Shown here: positions 35,717-44,278 of the stretch, piece after piece
Numbering within the stretch: the first letter of the stretch is position 1
Layout: each line of letters starts with the position of its first letter
NCBI RefSeq assembly: GCF_001273775.1
Contig: NZ_CP011801.1
Span: 372,001 to 436,000, forward strand
DNA: 64,000 nucleotides
Direction: 5' to 3'
DNA from: Nitrospira moscoviensis
GTDB taxonomy: Bacteria > Nitrospirota > Nitrospiria > Nitrospirales > Nitrospiraceae
Notes under the pieces: model-generated
Seen by the model: only the letters and a program-made list of their open reading frames with translations
Told to the model about the DNA's origin: nothing
Databases searched by the model: none
Position numbers and translations under genes: made by a program

Positions 35717-36895
35717 TCACCTCGTTGCGATGGAGACGGTGCGCTGCCGATCGCGGTCCGGCGTGCTCGTCAACCGCTCCGCCAGCCAAGCCGCCAGATG
35801 TTCGGACACGTCCGGGCAATAGAGCGCGGATCCTGCGGCCTGCGGTCGTGAGTCGGCCTGGTTGTCCGCTGCGACAAACAATCCCCGGTATCCGAGCCAC
35901 CCGAACAGCCAGGTGTCCTCCGTGACGGCGATAGGAACGTCGGCACAGTGGAGCAGCGACGGTTCGATCACATAGGCCGCCGCCACCAGATCGAAAGGAT
36001 AGAATCCCTCCAGGCCGATGTCCTCCCGCCAATAGGTGAGCCAGTGGCGGGCGCGCTGCGCGACCCAGGCGGCGGTTCCGCCGCGGTCGGCCATGCGGTC
36101 CAGTATGGCCGGGTCTACAGCGACGTCTCGAGCGGCCTCGTACGGAACCAAGGTCATCGGCAAGGCCATCGCGACGACGGCCGCCGCCGCTTCCGGATCC
36201 TCCGTGACGTTGAAATCCCGAAAGACAGGACCGTGTCCGAGGAACGAGCGCGCCGTGGCGCCTTCGATCGGGTGAAACACATGCCCCTTTCGCCGACCCA
36301 TCACCGCAACGAGGCGCGTCACGTTCGCATGCAACTCCGGGTGGTCCTTGAGCCCCAGCGCGATGTTCGTCAGCGGTCCCAGGGCGACGATCGTGAGAGG
36401 CCCCTGCCCCAGCGCCGCGCGCAATCGTTCATGGGCCGGCGGGGGAGCGGCGGCGGGCGATTCGACGTGAGCCATTGGCGCCCACGATCCACGGTACACC
36501 GGGATGCGGGGTCCGCCCTCTCCTTCGATGAACGCCATGAGCGCTCGCGTCGTCTGATCCGTGTCCACGAGCGGCGCATTGCCGAAGACCGTAGAGGCGC
36601 CGATCACCTCGACTCGCTCCTCCTGGGCGAGCAGCAGAAGGGCCAGGCAGTCATCGGGGTCGGTCCGGGGACCTTGCCCGCAGGCCGCATCCGTGTCGAT
36701 CCACAGTCGAGCCGGCGCGGGCCAGTCCGCTCGTGCCGGTGCGACGGGCAACGGGACGGTCGGAAGCTCCCCTGTCCGCCAGACCTTCACGGGCAGCATC
36801 AGTGAAACGAGCAAGAGGGCGGCGGCAGCCCCCGCGACGGCGCCGGCTGTAACCAAGGTAGTGCGAACGTACCGCATGATGTGGGATGTGGGCAT
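35717..36895 (-). CDS. Membrane-anchored nucleoside hydrolase
   Basis: 392 residues. One N-terminal helix (VTAGAVAGAAAALLLVSLML) anchors it, the catalytic domain probably outside. LWIDTDAACGQGPRTDPDD carries the calcium-binding aspartates, GPLTNIALGLKDHPEL and FRDFNVTEDPEAA complete the inosine-uridine hydrolase pattern. Most relatives are soluble. An in-frame ATG six codons later is also possible. It probably salvages nucleosides; substrate not determined. Confidence 0.82.
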   Translation of the reverse strand: MPTSHIMRYVRTTLVTAGAVAGAAAALLLVSLMLPVKVWRTGELPTVPLPVAPARADWPAPARLWIDTDAACGQGPRTDPDDCLALLLLAQEERVEVIGASTVFGNAPLVDTDQTTRALMAFIEGEGGPRIPVYRGSWAPMAHVESPAAAPPPAHERLRAALGQGPLTIVALGPLTNIALGLKDHPELHANVTRLVAVMGRRKGHVFHPIEGATARSFLGHGPVFRDFNVTEDPEAAAAVVAMALPMTLVPYEAARDVAVDPAILDRMADRGGTAAWVAQRARHWLTYWREDIGLEGFYPFDLVAAAYVIEPSLLHCADVPIAVTEDTWLFGWLGYRGLFVAADNQADSRPQAAGSALYCPDVSEHLAAWLAERLTSTPDRDRQRTVSIATR

Positions 36896-36913
36896 GATGA
36901 GGCCCGCCTCCGG

Positions 36914-38617
36914 TCACTGGGCCTGAGCTTGCTGCAGATAGGCCTGCGCCTCCCGGATCTCGACCAACTGCGGATCGGCCTGCCGCCACTGCCGGAGGAA
37001 TGTGGTATACAGCGCGGCCGCCCGGCGCGGCTCTCCGCTTTGTGCCGCGGCCTGCGCTCCGCCCAGCAAGGAACGGGCACGGTCAGGATGGCGAGCCAGG
37101 GATTTCTCGAATTGCGCGGCGGCCTCTTTGGCGCGACCGGCGCGCAACAGGATCTCGCCGAACAGTTCATAGGCGGGCTTGATCAGGGCAGGCGGACCGG
37201 ATGGCGCGGGCATGGCGTCAACGAGGGCGATCGCGTGCTCCATGCGCCTGATCGCGGCCTCGAACGTTCCTTGCTCGGCATCGCCCGCCGCGGCGATCTC
37301 CAGCGCTTGGATCCCGGCAGCCCGGCGCAACTCCTTCACAAACGGAAGAGGAACGTCCGTCTGGTCGCGGCTGATCGTTTGCAAGACCCCCATGCTCTCT
37401 TGTGCCTGAGACGATCCGCGCATCGCCGCGGCCAAGCCGCGGGCAAAGACCGAGGGGGTTTGGGTCAGCACGGCCGGCGCTTGGTACGGTCCTCCGGCGT
37501 CTCGCGTCGCGCCGGCGTCTATAGGGGGCGCGGAGCCCAGGATCCGGTCCGCCTGCTCCCACCGCTGAGTTTCCACCAACTGCGCCGCGGCCATGGAGGA
37601 CAGGATATAACCGCCGTAGGCGAGATTGCGCTGATCCTCTTTGGGAAATGTGGAGAGGCTCGCTCTCATGGTCTCCAAAAGCTTCCCAGCCTCCTCAGAG
37701 CGGCCTTGCTGCAGATACGCGTAGTGCAGCCACTGCAGGCTGTGGTAATCGCGCTCGCTGATGGGGAGCTGCCGTTGTGCGACCCAGGCGTCCGAAGCCG
37801 CCCACGACGCTTCGTTTGCCGCCGCCGTCTCCGGCCACATGCCCAGTTGCAGGAAGATATGGGACGGCATGTGCAAGGCATGCGGCGCGGCGGGCGCGAT
37901 CTCGGCGTACCGGCGAGCTGCGTCGAGCGCCAGATGCGCGTGTTGTGGATCGTCATAGGCATGGATGACATAGTGCGCGGCGCCCGGATGATCCGGCTTT
38001 CGCTCAAAGACCTGGGAGGCGATCGCGCCGGCGCGCAGACGCGCCTCCAAGCCACCCGGGCCTTTGCCGGCGCGTCCCATCAAGGCCAAGGCATAGAACA
38101 ACGCCGCCTCGGCATCGTCCGGATACTCCCGATAGATCCGCTCCATCGCGCCGGCATAGGCCTTGTCGCGCGCCGCCTTGTCGCCTTCCCCGTACAAGAC
38201 CGTGACCGCGTGGAGATAGGCGCGCTCACGCGCCGTCAGCTCCGGGGTCATCCGGATCGTCCGGATCACCTGCCGCGCCGCGTCGGTCTCCTGCGGATCG
38301 CCCCACAGCGGATGGTTGTGCGCCATCGCCTCTCCCCAGTACCCCATCATGAACTCCGGATCGCGCTTCGTGGCCGCCCGGAACTCCTCGAGCGCCACGG
38401 GATACCAAAAGGAATGGAGCGCGGCGACGCCGCGCAGAAAATGCGCCTGCGCCTCGTCCGACCGGGTCGAGGTCGGAAAATGCACCACGCCGAGTTTGCC
38501 GAGCTCCGCTCGCTCGGATGGCGGCACCGCTGTCTGATCAGCGGTCGCTTCCAGGCCGGGTACGACCAACAGGGATGCGAGCAACAGGGCCGAACCGGAG
38601 ATTCTGGTGCACGTCAT
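36914..38617 (-). CDS. Exported TPR-repeat protein
   Basis: 567 residues. A signal peptide (about 1-26) is followed by repeated helix pairs, for example QAHFLRGVAALHSFWYPVAL, PDDAEAALFYALALMGRAGK and RAKEAAAQFEKSLARHPDRA, in TPR style. The segment RDPEFMMGYWGEAMAHNHPLW is typical of a family of periplasmic proteins of unknown function. It starts a minus-strand series that ends at the sigma-54 activator. Confidence 0.8.
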   Translation of the reverse strand: MTCTRISGSALLLASLLVVPGLEATADQTAVPPSERAELGKLGVVHFPTSTRSDEAQAHFLRGVAALHSFWYPVALEEFRAATKRDPEFMMGYWGEAMAHNHPLWGDPQETDAARQVIRTIRMTPELTARERAYLHAVTVLYGEGDKAARDKAYAGAMERIYREYPDDAEAALFYALALMGRAGKGPGGLEARLRAGAIASQVFERKPDHPGAAHYVIHAYDDPQHAHLALDAARRYAEIAPAAPHALHMPSHIFLQLGMWPETAAANEASWAASDAWVAQRQLPISERDYHSLQWLHYAYLQQGRSEEAGKLLETMRASLSTFPKEDQRNLAYGGYILSSMAAAQLVETQRWEQADRILGSAPPIDAGATRDAGGPYQAPAVLTQTPSVFARGLAAAMRGSSQAQESMGVLQTISRDQTDVPLPFVKELRRAAGIQALEIAAAGDAEQGTFEAAIRRMEHAIALVDAMPAPSGPPALIKPAYELFGEILLRAGRAKEAAAQFEKSLARHPDRARSLLGGAQAAAQSGEPRRAAALYTTFLRQWRQADPQLVEIREAQAYLQQAQAQ

Positions 38618-38679
38618 GCCGACCTCCTTGTGATAGTGGAGGAAGGTTCTTCAGGATCAGCGGCGTGTTGCGAACGGGG

Positions 38680-38883
38680 TCACGAGAGGATCCCGGATTC
38701 CGCAAACAGTGTCAGCTCACGAAGACTGCGCTCGAAGAGCGGCCGCCAATCCGGCTGCGACGCATAGTGCATGGGATCGCTGAGAGACTGCCGATAGAGC
38801 CCCGCCGCCCACTGCGCCCATTGCCGGGCGGCCTCGAGCCCGTCTCGGCTGCACAGCCGTTCCAATCGGATCCGTTCATTCAT
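38680..38883 (-). CDS. Small hypothetical protein
   Basis: 67 residues: MNERIRLERLCSRDGLEAAR then WAQWAAGLYRQSL and PLFERSLRELTLFAESG, mostly helical. No signal or cysteine pair. The ATG at 38883 is preferred to one 21 codons earlier. Codon use looks coding. Function unknown. Confidence 0.55.
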   Translation of the reverse strand: MNERIRLERLCSRDGLEAARQWAQWAAGLYRQSLSDPMHYASQPDWRPLFERSLRELTLFAESGILS

Positions 38884-38985
38884 GCCCCGGGCACCGGTGG
38901 TCGAAAGCTGACTCAAACAAATCCGGCTGCGAAATACAGCTCGCAAAATACCTAGAGGACACGCGCCCGGGCTCCGCTGCGGGAG

Positions 38986-39108
38986 CTATCCCGCCGCCAT
39001 GGCATCCACGATCAGCAGCGGCTCGCGGCCCGCCGTCCCGTACGATCGGCCCCCTGTCACCGCCGTCGGCCGACGCGTACACTTGCCGGCCGGTGGTGCC
39101 GGAGTCGG
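38986..39108 (-). pseudogene. Fused relic of a BNR-repeat gene and a MoaD-like gene
   Basis: From about 39108 down, one frame reads GTTGRQVYASADGGDRGPIV RDGG, matching the end of the intact BNR protein at 41839-43020 ([20 protein letters not shown]). A second frame then reads REPLLIVDAMAAG, stop, matching the tail of the MoaD-like protein at 41466-41762 ([13 protein letters not shown]). The join suggests a deletion between two genes of a second copy of that pair. Confidence 0.7.
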
Positions 39109-39110
39109 TC

Positions 39111-39476
39111 TCACATCGAATAGAAAAACTCCTCCTTCACGACTTTTCCATTCTGGACAGTGTAGAGCCCCGTCTCGTCCAAGGTGATGCGTTGCCCTGT
39201 CTGTTTGGGGGTGACGTCGTACTTGAAATGCAGGATGAAGCGGTCGTCGTGAGGATAAGGGCCGTCGACCGAACCACCGTGAATCTCGTGATTGTCGACC
39301 CACCATTGGTTCTTGTCCTTAATGGCTTGAATACCTTTCTGAGTCCGCTCCATGCCCGGCATCGCGCAGGCTTCGATGCTCACGACGTTCGGCGCGTAGA
39401 ACCGATCGATCGCGTCTTGGTTCTTCCCCTGCTTGCACAAGGCGGCCACCTCTTTGCCGATCTCCATTGCGGTCAT
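39111..39476 (-). CDS. SnoaL-like protein
   Basis: 121 residues of the NTF2-like fold: MTAMEIGKEVAALCKQGKNQ, FYAPNVVSIEA, WWVDNHEIHGG and KVVKEEFFYSM. A small dimeric barrel; enzyme or binding function unknown. GGAGGAGGAC precedes the ATG. It overlaps the TfoX-like gene as ATGA, last gene of the small operon. Confidence 0.8.
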   Translation of the reverse strand: MTAMEIGKEVAALCKQGKNQDAIDRFYAPNVVSIEACAMPGMERTQKGIQAIKDKNQWWVDNHEIHGGSVDGPYPHDDRFILHFKYDVTPKQTGQRITLDETGLYTVQNGKVVKEEFFYSM

Positions 39477-39862
39477 GATGTCCTCCTCCTGTTGTGGTGA
39501 ACGGTCGTTGATGTGGACCGTGCTGGTTTTCGTTTCTTGGGCGGTACACCGGCGACGAAAGTGAGCCCCTTCGAAAGCCACGTACGCAATTGAGAGCCGG
39601 TCTTCACACCGCCAGGCCCGACATAGATGTAGCCCCTCATCGGCTTGCCGGTGAAATCCATCGGTCTGGTGTGTGGTTCTTTGAGAGCGGCGTCGTGGCC
39701 ATCCGCCCCGACACGGACGACCAAGTCGTCGTTCAAGATGCCGACAAACATCTTGCCCTGCGACATGTAGGCGAGTCCGCCGAACATCTTTCTCTCGACC
39801 AATGCGGGATGTCCTTTCAACAAGCTTCTGACTCGCTCGGCGAGCCGCTCATCGTAGGCCAT
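39473..39862 (-). CDS. TfoX N-terminal domain protein
   Basis: 129 residues. MAYDERLAERVRSLL, KMFGGLAYMSQGKMFVGIL and MRGYIYVGPGG match the TfoX N-terminal domain. Stand-alone members are common and mostly uncharacterised; a link to competence is not implied here. The C-terminus is basic (PPKKRKPARST). The start overlaps the end of the frameshifted membrane gene. Confidence 0.82.
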   Translation of the reverse strand: MAYDERLAERVRSLLKGHPALVERKMFGGLAYMSQGKMFVGILNDDLVVRVGADGHDAALKEPHTRPMDFTGKPMRGYIYVGPGGVKTGSQLRTWLSKGLTFVAGVPPKKRKPARSTSTTVHHNRRRTS

Positions 39863-40275
39863 GAACTGGTACTCCTCTCGCGTAGATCGCACCCATCACC
39901 GCGCCGACGAACGAGAACTGGAGCAGATAGTAAACCGTCTCCAACGCGATCCAAGTGGGGTAACGATGTCACGGTGTGTTTGGCTGCCTCGGCGATGACG
40001 GCAATGCTGGAAAAAAGTATCCCTACCAAGAGACCGAAGCGTGCACCGGTCCCCGCAGAATGAGTCCCTTGCGCGAAGAGTGGATAGGCATAACTGAGGA
40101 TGAGCCCTTGGATCAGCATCGACAGAAGGCCGAGAGGAATAATCGGCTCCCGTCTCGAAAAAATGGCCAGTTCGTCGTAGAGGGGTTTGAAGATGACCAA
40201 GTGCCAGGGCGCGGCGATAAGAAACGTACAAACGACGTAAGCCAGCACAGCGAGCCAATATGGTTTCTTGTCCAC
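39849..40275 (-). pseudogene. Frameshifted small membrane protein gene
   Basis: GTG at 40275 with GGGAGGA seven bases upstream starts VDKKPYWLAVLAYVVCTFLI, and the frame runs through helices to KHTVTSLP. There the sequence has CCCC (39957-39960 on the minus strand); with three C the next residues become TWIALETVYYLLQFSFVGAV, a fourth helix, ending at TGA 39849-39851 and overlapping TfoX. As written, the frame misreads about 35 residues. It could be a real lesion or a base error. Family not recognised. Confidence 0.6.
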
Positions 40276-40316
40276 GGTACGTCCTCCCGGTTCGTTCATC
40301 CCTCCGCGAAGGCCCC

Positions 40317-40760
40317 TTACGTACAGTGATGAACTTCCGCAGTTGAAGGGTACAGTGCCACAGCGGACTTGAATGTGAAGAGCGCATATATCTGCAGGAC
40401 GGCGAAGCAGGCGACGATATCCGCTACGATGCCGATGGCCCATAGACCTGATGTGGAGAGTGGCAAGAGCTCTCCCAGCAGCAGGAGCGCACTGCCGATC
40501 ACCCAGACACCGTCGAGTGCAATTGCACTCCACACTTCGCGGCAATCGGGAGTCGAGCGGCGACTGATAAAACCAAGCCAGAGTGCATAGACGAGCAAGC
40601 CTGGTCCAAGGGCTCGGACCATCCATGGCGCATCCAGGCCTAAAAATGTCGCGACCGGGTGAGCGGCGAGGAGAAACAGCAATCCAGAGAGGCCCGAGAA
40701 CCAGGCATTCGCCCGGAGCGAGTGCCGGAGCAGGGAAGCAGGGTCGGTGCTGGTGATCAT
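40317..40760 (-). CDS. Small integral membrane protein
   Basis: 147 residues, four helices (LSGLLFLLAAHPVATFLGL, LGPGLLVYALWLGFIS, WSAIALDGVWVIGSALLLLG, IVADIVACFAVLQIYALFTF). The ATG at 40760 follows AAGGAGG. No family is certain. It is the first gene of an operon whose start is overlapped by the TetR-type palindrome at 40786-40797. Confidence 0.72.
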   Translation of the reverse strand: MITSTDPASLLRHSLRANAWFSGLSGLLFLLAAHPVATFLGLDAPWMVRALGPGLLVYALWLGFISRRSTPDCREVWSAIALDGVWVIGSALLLLGELLPLSTSGLWAIGIVADIVACFAVLQIYALFTFKSAVALYPSTAEVHHCT

Positions 40761-40783
40761 GGCGACCTCCTTCATGTTCGATC

Positions 40784-40799
40784 AAGAACGATCGTTCAA
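40784..40799. promoter_or_regulatory. TetR-type operator
   Basis: GAACGATCGTTC (40786-40797) is a perfect 12-base palindrome, 26 bases upstream of the membrane gene start and 30 bases past the tetR stop. A near-copy lies upstream of tetR. On the 40760 side a half-site GTTCGATC adjoins it. Confidence 0.6.
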
Positions 40800-40826
40800 A
40801 AACCAGCTAAAAAAAGAGCACCTCGT

Positions 40827-41408
40827 TCAGTTCAAGACTGCCAGCGCCGTCTCTGCGGTTTGCGTAATCTGCTCCGGTGGCGCTCCAGCTTTAATCATCA
40901 CAATAGTTCCCTGCAGCATGGTCGTGAGAAAACGCGCGAGAGCACGCGGATCTTTGTCGGGGCGCAATTCACCCTGCTGCTGGGCGCGAGTCAGTAGACC
41001 GAAGAACGCGTCCTCTCCCATTTTCAGAGCCTGGTTGACTTTGCCGGCGATATTTTTCTCATGTGGTGCCAGTTCCATCACCGTATTGGCGATCAGGCAG
41101 CCGCGACGTTGCGGATCGGCGAGAGCCCCGTCGATCATACCGTGGACAAAGCGGCGGAGCAGGGGTAGGGCAGGTCCCGGCTGGTCGAGCAGCGAGAACT
41201 TTGGTCCAACGAAACAGGTGCAGTAGCGGTCCATCACTTTCAAAAACAGTTGCCGCTTGTCGCCGAACGTGTCGTAGAGCGAGCCCCGGTTGAGGTCCAT
41301 CGCCTCCAGCAAATCTTCCATCGAAGTGGCTTCATAGCCCTTGTGCCAAAAGACCTGCATGGCCTTGTCGAGTGCCTCGTCCGGGTTGAATTCTTTTGGC
41401 CGCGGCAT
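40827..41408 (-). CDS. TetR/AcrR-family repressor
   Basis: 193 residues. The N-terminal helix-turn-helix is FNPDEALDKAMQVFWHKGYE and TSMEDLLEAMDLNRGSLYDT, with DTFGDKRQLFLKVMDRY. The C-terminal domain is of the TetR_C type (CLIANTVMELAPHEKNIAGK). It probably represses itself and the operon below it, since similar palindromes precede both. Confidence 0.9.
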   Translation of the reverse strand: MPRPKEFNPDEALDKAMQVFWHKGYEATSMEDLLEAMDLNRGSLYDTFGDKRQLFLKVMDRYCTCFVGPKFSLLDQPGPALPLLRRFVHGMIDGALADPQRRGCLIANTVMELAPHEKNIAGKVNQALKMGEDAFFGLLTRAQQQGELRPDKDPRALARFLTTMLQGTIVMIKAGAPPEQITQTAETALAVLN

Positions 41409-41443
41409 GGTAATCTCCGTCGCGGCAGAGTGATTAGCACATA

Positions 41444-41460
41444 TTGGAATGATCGGTCAA
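41444..41460. promoter_or_regulatory. TetR-type operator upstream of tetR
   Basis: GAATGATCGGTC within TTGGAATGATCGGTCAA agrees with the perfect palindrome GAACGATCGTTC at 10 of 12 bases. It lies 40 bases upstream of the tetR start and points to self-repression. Confidence 0.5.
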
Positions 41461-41465
41461 TATTG

Positions 41466-41762
41466 TTAACCTCCTGCCATGGCTCCCACGATCAGCAGCG
41501 GTTCTGATCCCGTTGCCACCGCGTCCGGCAAGGGTGCATCGGGGGACTCATGCGAGAGATCCTCCTCGCAGGCGAAGAAGCGGATGAACGGCCGGCGCTT
41601 CTGCGTCACGTGGTCGCGAATCGTCCCGCGCAGCATGGGATAGCGGGCTTCCAGCGCATCGAGCACAGCCCGCTGCGTCACCGGACCTCCGACTTCCAGC
41701 GTGACTTCGCCGTCCACTCGGGCTAATGTTCGCAGATGTTGCGGCAGCACGACTCGAATCAT
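41466..41762 (-). CDS. MoaD/ThiS-like ubiquitin-fold protein
   Basis: 98 residues. [41 protein letters not shown], and the end [10 protein letters not shown] with the C-terminal Gly-Gly that forms a thiocarboxylate or conjugate in this fold. No moeB or thiF is next to it. Pairs of a MoaD-like gene and a BNR-repeat gene recur in bacteria; the second gene lies just upstream here. Confidence 0.85.
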   Translation of the reverse strand: MIRVVLPQHLRTLARVDGEVTLEVGGPVTQRAVLDALEARYPMLRGTIRDHVTQKRRPFIRFFACEEDLSHESPDAPLPDAVATGSEPLLIVGAMAGG

Positions 41763-41763
41763 T

Positions 41764-41838
41764 TCGTCTCTCGTCTCTCGTGAAGCGTCTCTCGCGGACG
41801 ACTCCTTCGCGTGCGCTTCACGAACGACGCTTCACGCC
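41764..41838. repeat. Hairpin-forming stutter repeat
   Basis: TCGTCTCTCGTCTCTCG and CGTGAAGCG on one side and two copies of CGCTTCACG on the other, complementary to the CGTGAAGCG. The same CGCTTCACG unit recurs near 62200. It fills the gap between the MoaD-like and BNR genes. Confidence 0.55.
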
Positions 41839-43020
41839 TCACAAGGTTTGAACTTCCACCGACAGCACCGCCGGCAAGTCCCGCACGATCGGCTCCCAAC
41901 TGTCACCGCCGTTGGCCGAAGCATAGACTTGCCCGCCGGTGGTGCCGAAATAGATGCCGCAAGGGTCCAATCGATCGACTGCCATGGCGTCACGCAGGAC
42001 GTTCACGTAGCAATCGCGCTGCGGCAGGCCTTTGGTCAGCGGCTCCCAGTCGTTTCCGCCCGTCCGGCTCCGATACACGCGCAGCTTGCCGTCGGGCGGA
42101 AAATGCTCCGAGTCGCTCTTGATGGGGACAACATAAATCGTATCGGGCTCATGCGCATGGACGTCGATCGGAAAGCCGAAGTCGCTCGGCAGATTGCCGC
42201 TGATCTCATGCCAGACCCCGCCCGCGTCGTCGCTCCGCAGGACGTCCCAATGCTTCTGCATGAACAGCACGTTGGGGCGGGACGGATGCATCGCGATTCG
42301 ATGCACGCAATGCCCCACGTCGGCATCGGGATCCGGGAGCTCATACTGGGATTGGAGCCCCTTGTTGATGGCGCGCCACGTCCTCCCTCCATCATCGGTG
42401 CGGAAGGCGCCGGCTGCTGAGATGGCGACATAGATGCGCTGCGGATTCGTCTGATCCAGCATGATGGTATGCAGGCACATGCCGCCGGCGCCGGGTTGCC
42501 AGAGGCGGCCATTGACGTCGCGCAGGCCCGCCAGCTCCTGCCATGTCTTCCCGCCGTCGGCGGACCGGAACAAGGCGGCATCCTCCACGCCGGCATACAC
42601 CGTATCCGGATCGGTCAGCGACGGCTCCAGGTGCCAGACTCGTTTGAATTCCCAAGGCTTTTGCGTGCCGTCGTACCATTGATGGGTCGTGAGCGGCTTG
42701 CCGGTCTCCGCCGAGGAGTCGTACAGAAACATGTTGCTGGCCCCCTTCGGCATCCCATCCGGCCCCATGAGATCTTCCGGCTTGGTTCCAGGCGCGTGCC
42801 ACGTCTTCCCGCCGTCGTCCGAGCGCTGAATGACTTGCCCGAACCAACTGCTGGTCTGTGACGCGTAGAGCCGGTTCGGGTCCACGGGAGATCCCTTGAG
42901 GTGGTAGAGCTCCCAACCGGCGAAATGCGGCCCGCTCACGTCCCAGTGTTTGCGTGTGCCATCCGCTGTCAGGATGAACGCGCCTTTTTTTGTTCCTACC
43001 AAGACTCGAATGCCATTCAT
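41839..43020 (-). CDS. BNR/sialidase-like beta-propeller protein
   Basis: 393 residues, no signal peptide. It starts [20 protein letters not shown] and has Asp-box repeats such as [56 protein letters not shown]. The family is often labelled exo-alpha-sialidase, but the catalytic arginine triad cannot be placed, so a scaffold or binding role is just as likely. It overlaps the lipoprotein gene as ATGA and is followed by moaD-like. A worn copy of its end lies at 38986-39108. Confidence 0.85.
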   Translation of the reverse strand: MNGIRVLVGTKKGAFILTADGTRKHWDVSGPHFAGWELYHLKGSPVDPNRLYASQTSSWFGQVIQRSDDGGKTWHAPGTKPEDLMGPDGMPKGASNMFLYDSSAETGKPLTTHQWYDGTQKPWEFKRVWHLEPSLTDPDTVYAGVEDAALFRSADGGKTWQELAGLRDVNGRLWQPGAGGMCLHTIMLDQTNPQRIYVAISAAGAFRTDDGGRTWRAINKGLQSQYELPDPDADVGHCVHRIAMHPSRPNVLFMQKHWDVLRSDDAGGVWHEISGNLPSDFGFPIDVHAHEPDTIYVVPIKSDSEHFPPDGKLRVYRSRTGGNDWEPLTKGLPQRDCYVNVLRDAMAVDRLDPCGIYFGTTGGQVYASANGGDSWEPIVRDLPAVLSVEVQTL

Positions 43021-43268
43021 CGTCGAGCTCCTTTCCCTACGATCTGCTTTTGGCTGCCAGCCATCGGCCGTTGGCTATTCGTCATCAGCCATTTCATCAA
43101 CTGGTCGTCGGGCGGCGGCGAAATCGACATCGCAATCCGTCCGTTGGTCTTGAGCGAGCCGGCCAGAGAACCAAAATAAACCACCCGCTGGTAGGCCAGC
43201 TCCGCACAGCCGACGAGCGATAGGGCCGCGATCAGCGCCGCTCCTGCCTTGGCCGTAGATCTCCTCAT
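43017..43268 (-). CDS. Small lipoprotein
   Basis: 83 residues. The signal ends in the lipobox LVGCAEL. The mature part is [20 protein letters not shown]; the last 20 or so residues ([13 protein letters not shown]...) are read from a stutter repeat and look accidental. An ECF42-like promoter lies inside the frame at 43102-43130. It may be a shortened gene or a chance frame. The ATGA overlap with the BNR gene supports it. Confidence 0.45.
   Translation of the reverse strand: MRRSTAKAGAALIAALSLVGCAELAYQRVVYFGSLAGSLKTNGRIAMSISPPPDDQLMKWLMTNSQRPMAGSQKQIVGKGARR
43102..43130 (-). promoter_or_regulatory. ECF42-like promoter (site E)
   Basis: Minus strand: TGTCGA, 16 bases, CGACCAG, with the same spacing as sites A, B and D, but the -10 half differs in two bases. 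It lies inside the small lipoprotein frame and about 80 bases before the BNR gene start. Confidence 0.4.
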
Positions 43269-43306
43269 GACGTTTCTCAGTTTGCATCACGACGGTTGCC
43301 GACCGC

Positions 43307-43918
43307 TTACTGTTTGCGGGTGTAGGTGATTTCCATCATTTTCATCTCTTTGCCGGAGTCTTTGCCATGGCCATGCGACCCATACATCTCAAAAATCTGG
43401 GTGTTGCTGTCGACGAGCTTCCAGATGGCGCGGTGATGCATCTGTCCTCCGCCCGGCTCCGGATGTGACCCTCGAAGGGTGATGGTCTTCCCGTCAGGGC
43501 TGCCCGTGCCTTCCATCATGAAAATCCCGGTGCCCATGGAATCCATCCAAGCGGTGACGTACTTCTTTTTCATGTTGTCGTATGCGTCGATGCCGATACC
43601 CGCGAATGGTTGTCCCATCATCTGACCGGTAAATTCCTGGTACAAAAAGCGCCCGTCCAACAACATTTTCATTTCCGCCGTGCCCTCGGATTCCGCCGGA
43701 GGCTTGCCGGGTTCCATCCACTCTTTGGTTTTGGTGGTCCAACTGCCGGCCAGGGTGGCGAACAGTTTGTGCGGTTCGCCAGGCGTCGCCAACTGCTTCC
43801 AGACCTCCATCATCGCCTGGGGATCCATCGGCTTCTCAGGCTTCTTCTCCTTCGCCAAAACCGGGGCAACAGTCAGGATGATGCACAGTGTGGTCACTGC
43901 CAAATATCGCATCTGCAT
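43307..43918 (-). CDS. Exported DUF1579-like protein
   Basis: 203 residues with a signal peptide (MQMRYLAVTTLCIILTVAPVLA). Mature part: FATLAGSWTTKTKEWMEPGK, GRFLYQEFTGQMMGQPFAGI, GIDAYDNMKKKYVTAWMDSM. This is the pattern of DUF1579 proteins, a lipocalin-like barrel of unknown ligand. AAGGAGG precedes the ATG. Confidence 0.82.
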   Translation of the reverse strand: MQMRYLAVTTLCIILTVAPVLAKEKKPEKPMDPQAMMEVWKQLATPGEPHKLFATLAGSWTTKTKEWMEPGKPPAESEGTAEMKMLLDGRFLYQEFTGQMMGQPFAGIGIDAYDNMKKKYVTAWMDSMGTGIFMMEGTGSPDGKTITLRGSHPEPGGGQMHHRAIWKLVDSNTQIFEMYGSHGHGKDSGKEMKMMEITYTRKQ

Positions 43919-44278
43919 GGTGGCCTCCTTTGATGGTGAGTGATGAGTGTAATCGAATCGTGTGATGTTGTCCTGCCTGTTACCTGCGTAAGGGAATGAG
44001 TGCGTGCGCTCCTTCTGCTCGTGCGACGGGCTCGGTACACTCACAGCTTCCCGGAGTCAGCGGTTCGCCCACGATGCGACTCGGTGAGCGCGCGGATCTA
44101 AAATCGTTCCAGTCTGGGCTCATGTCACACATATCGTGTGGTGGCGGCCCATCAACGGGCGCAGCGGCGCGTGCACCAAGTGCGCAAGCCGCGGGAACTC
44201 GCCCCGTCCAGCCCCGCTTGTGGGAGGCAGGCGTGCGGTTTGCTCGCTCAGCGCTGGTCGCCCCGTTCTTGAAAGCAA
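43919..44278. other. Gap without supported gene
   Basis: 360 bases between the DUF1579-like and PhnB-like genes. A minus-strand frame of 100 codons starting with TTG (43980-44282) has no signal or family match, and short GTGAGTGATGAGTG repeats lie at 43932-43946. Nothing else is seen. Confidence 0.5.

Noticed and set aside
39817-40785. 322-codon frame covering two membrane genes
   Set aside because: Its first half is antisense-like noise across the gene at 40317-40760; only the part after 40275 is coding.
41839-43020. Functional sialidase
   Set aside because: Only Asp-box repeats are visible; no arginine triad or signal peptide.
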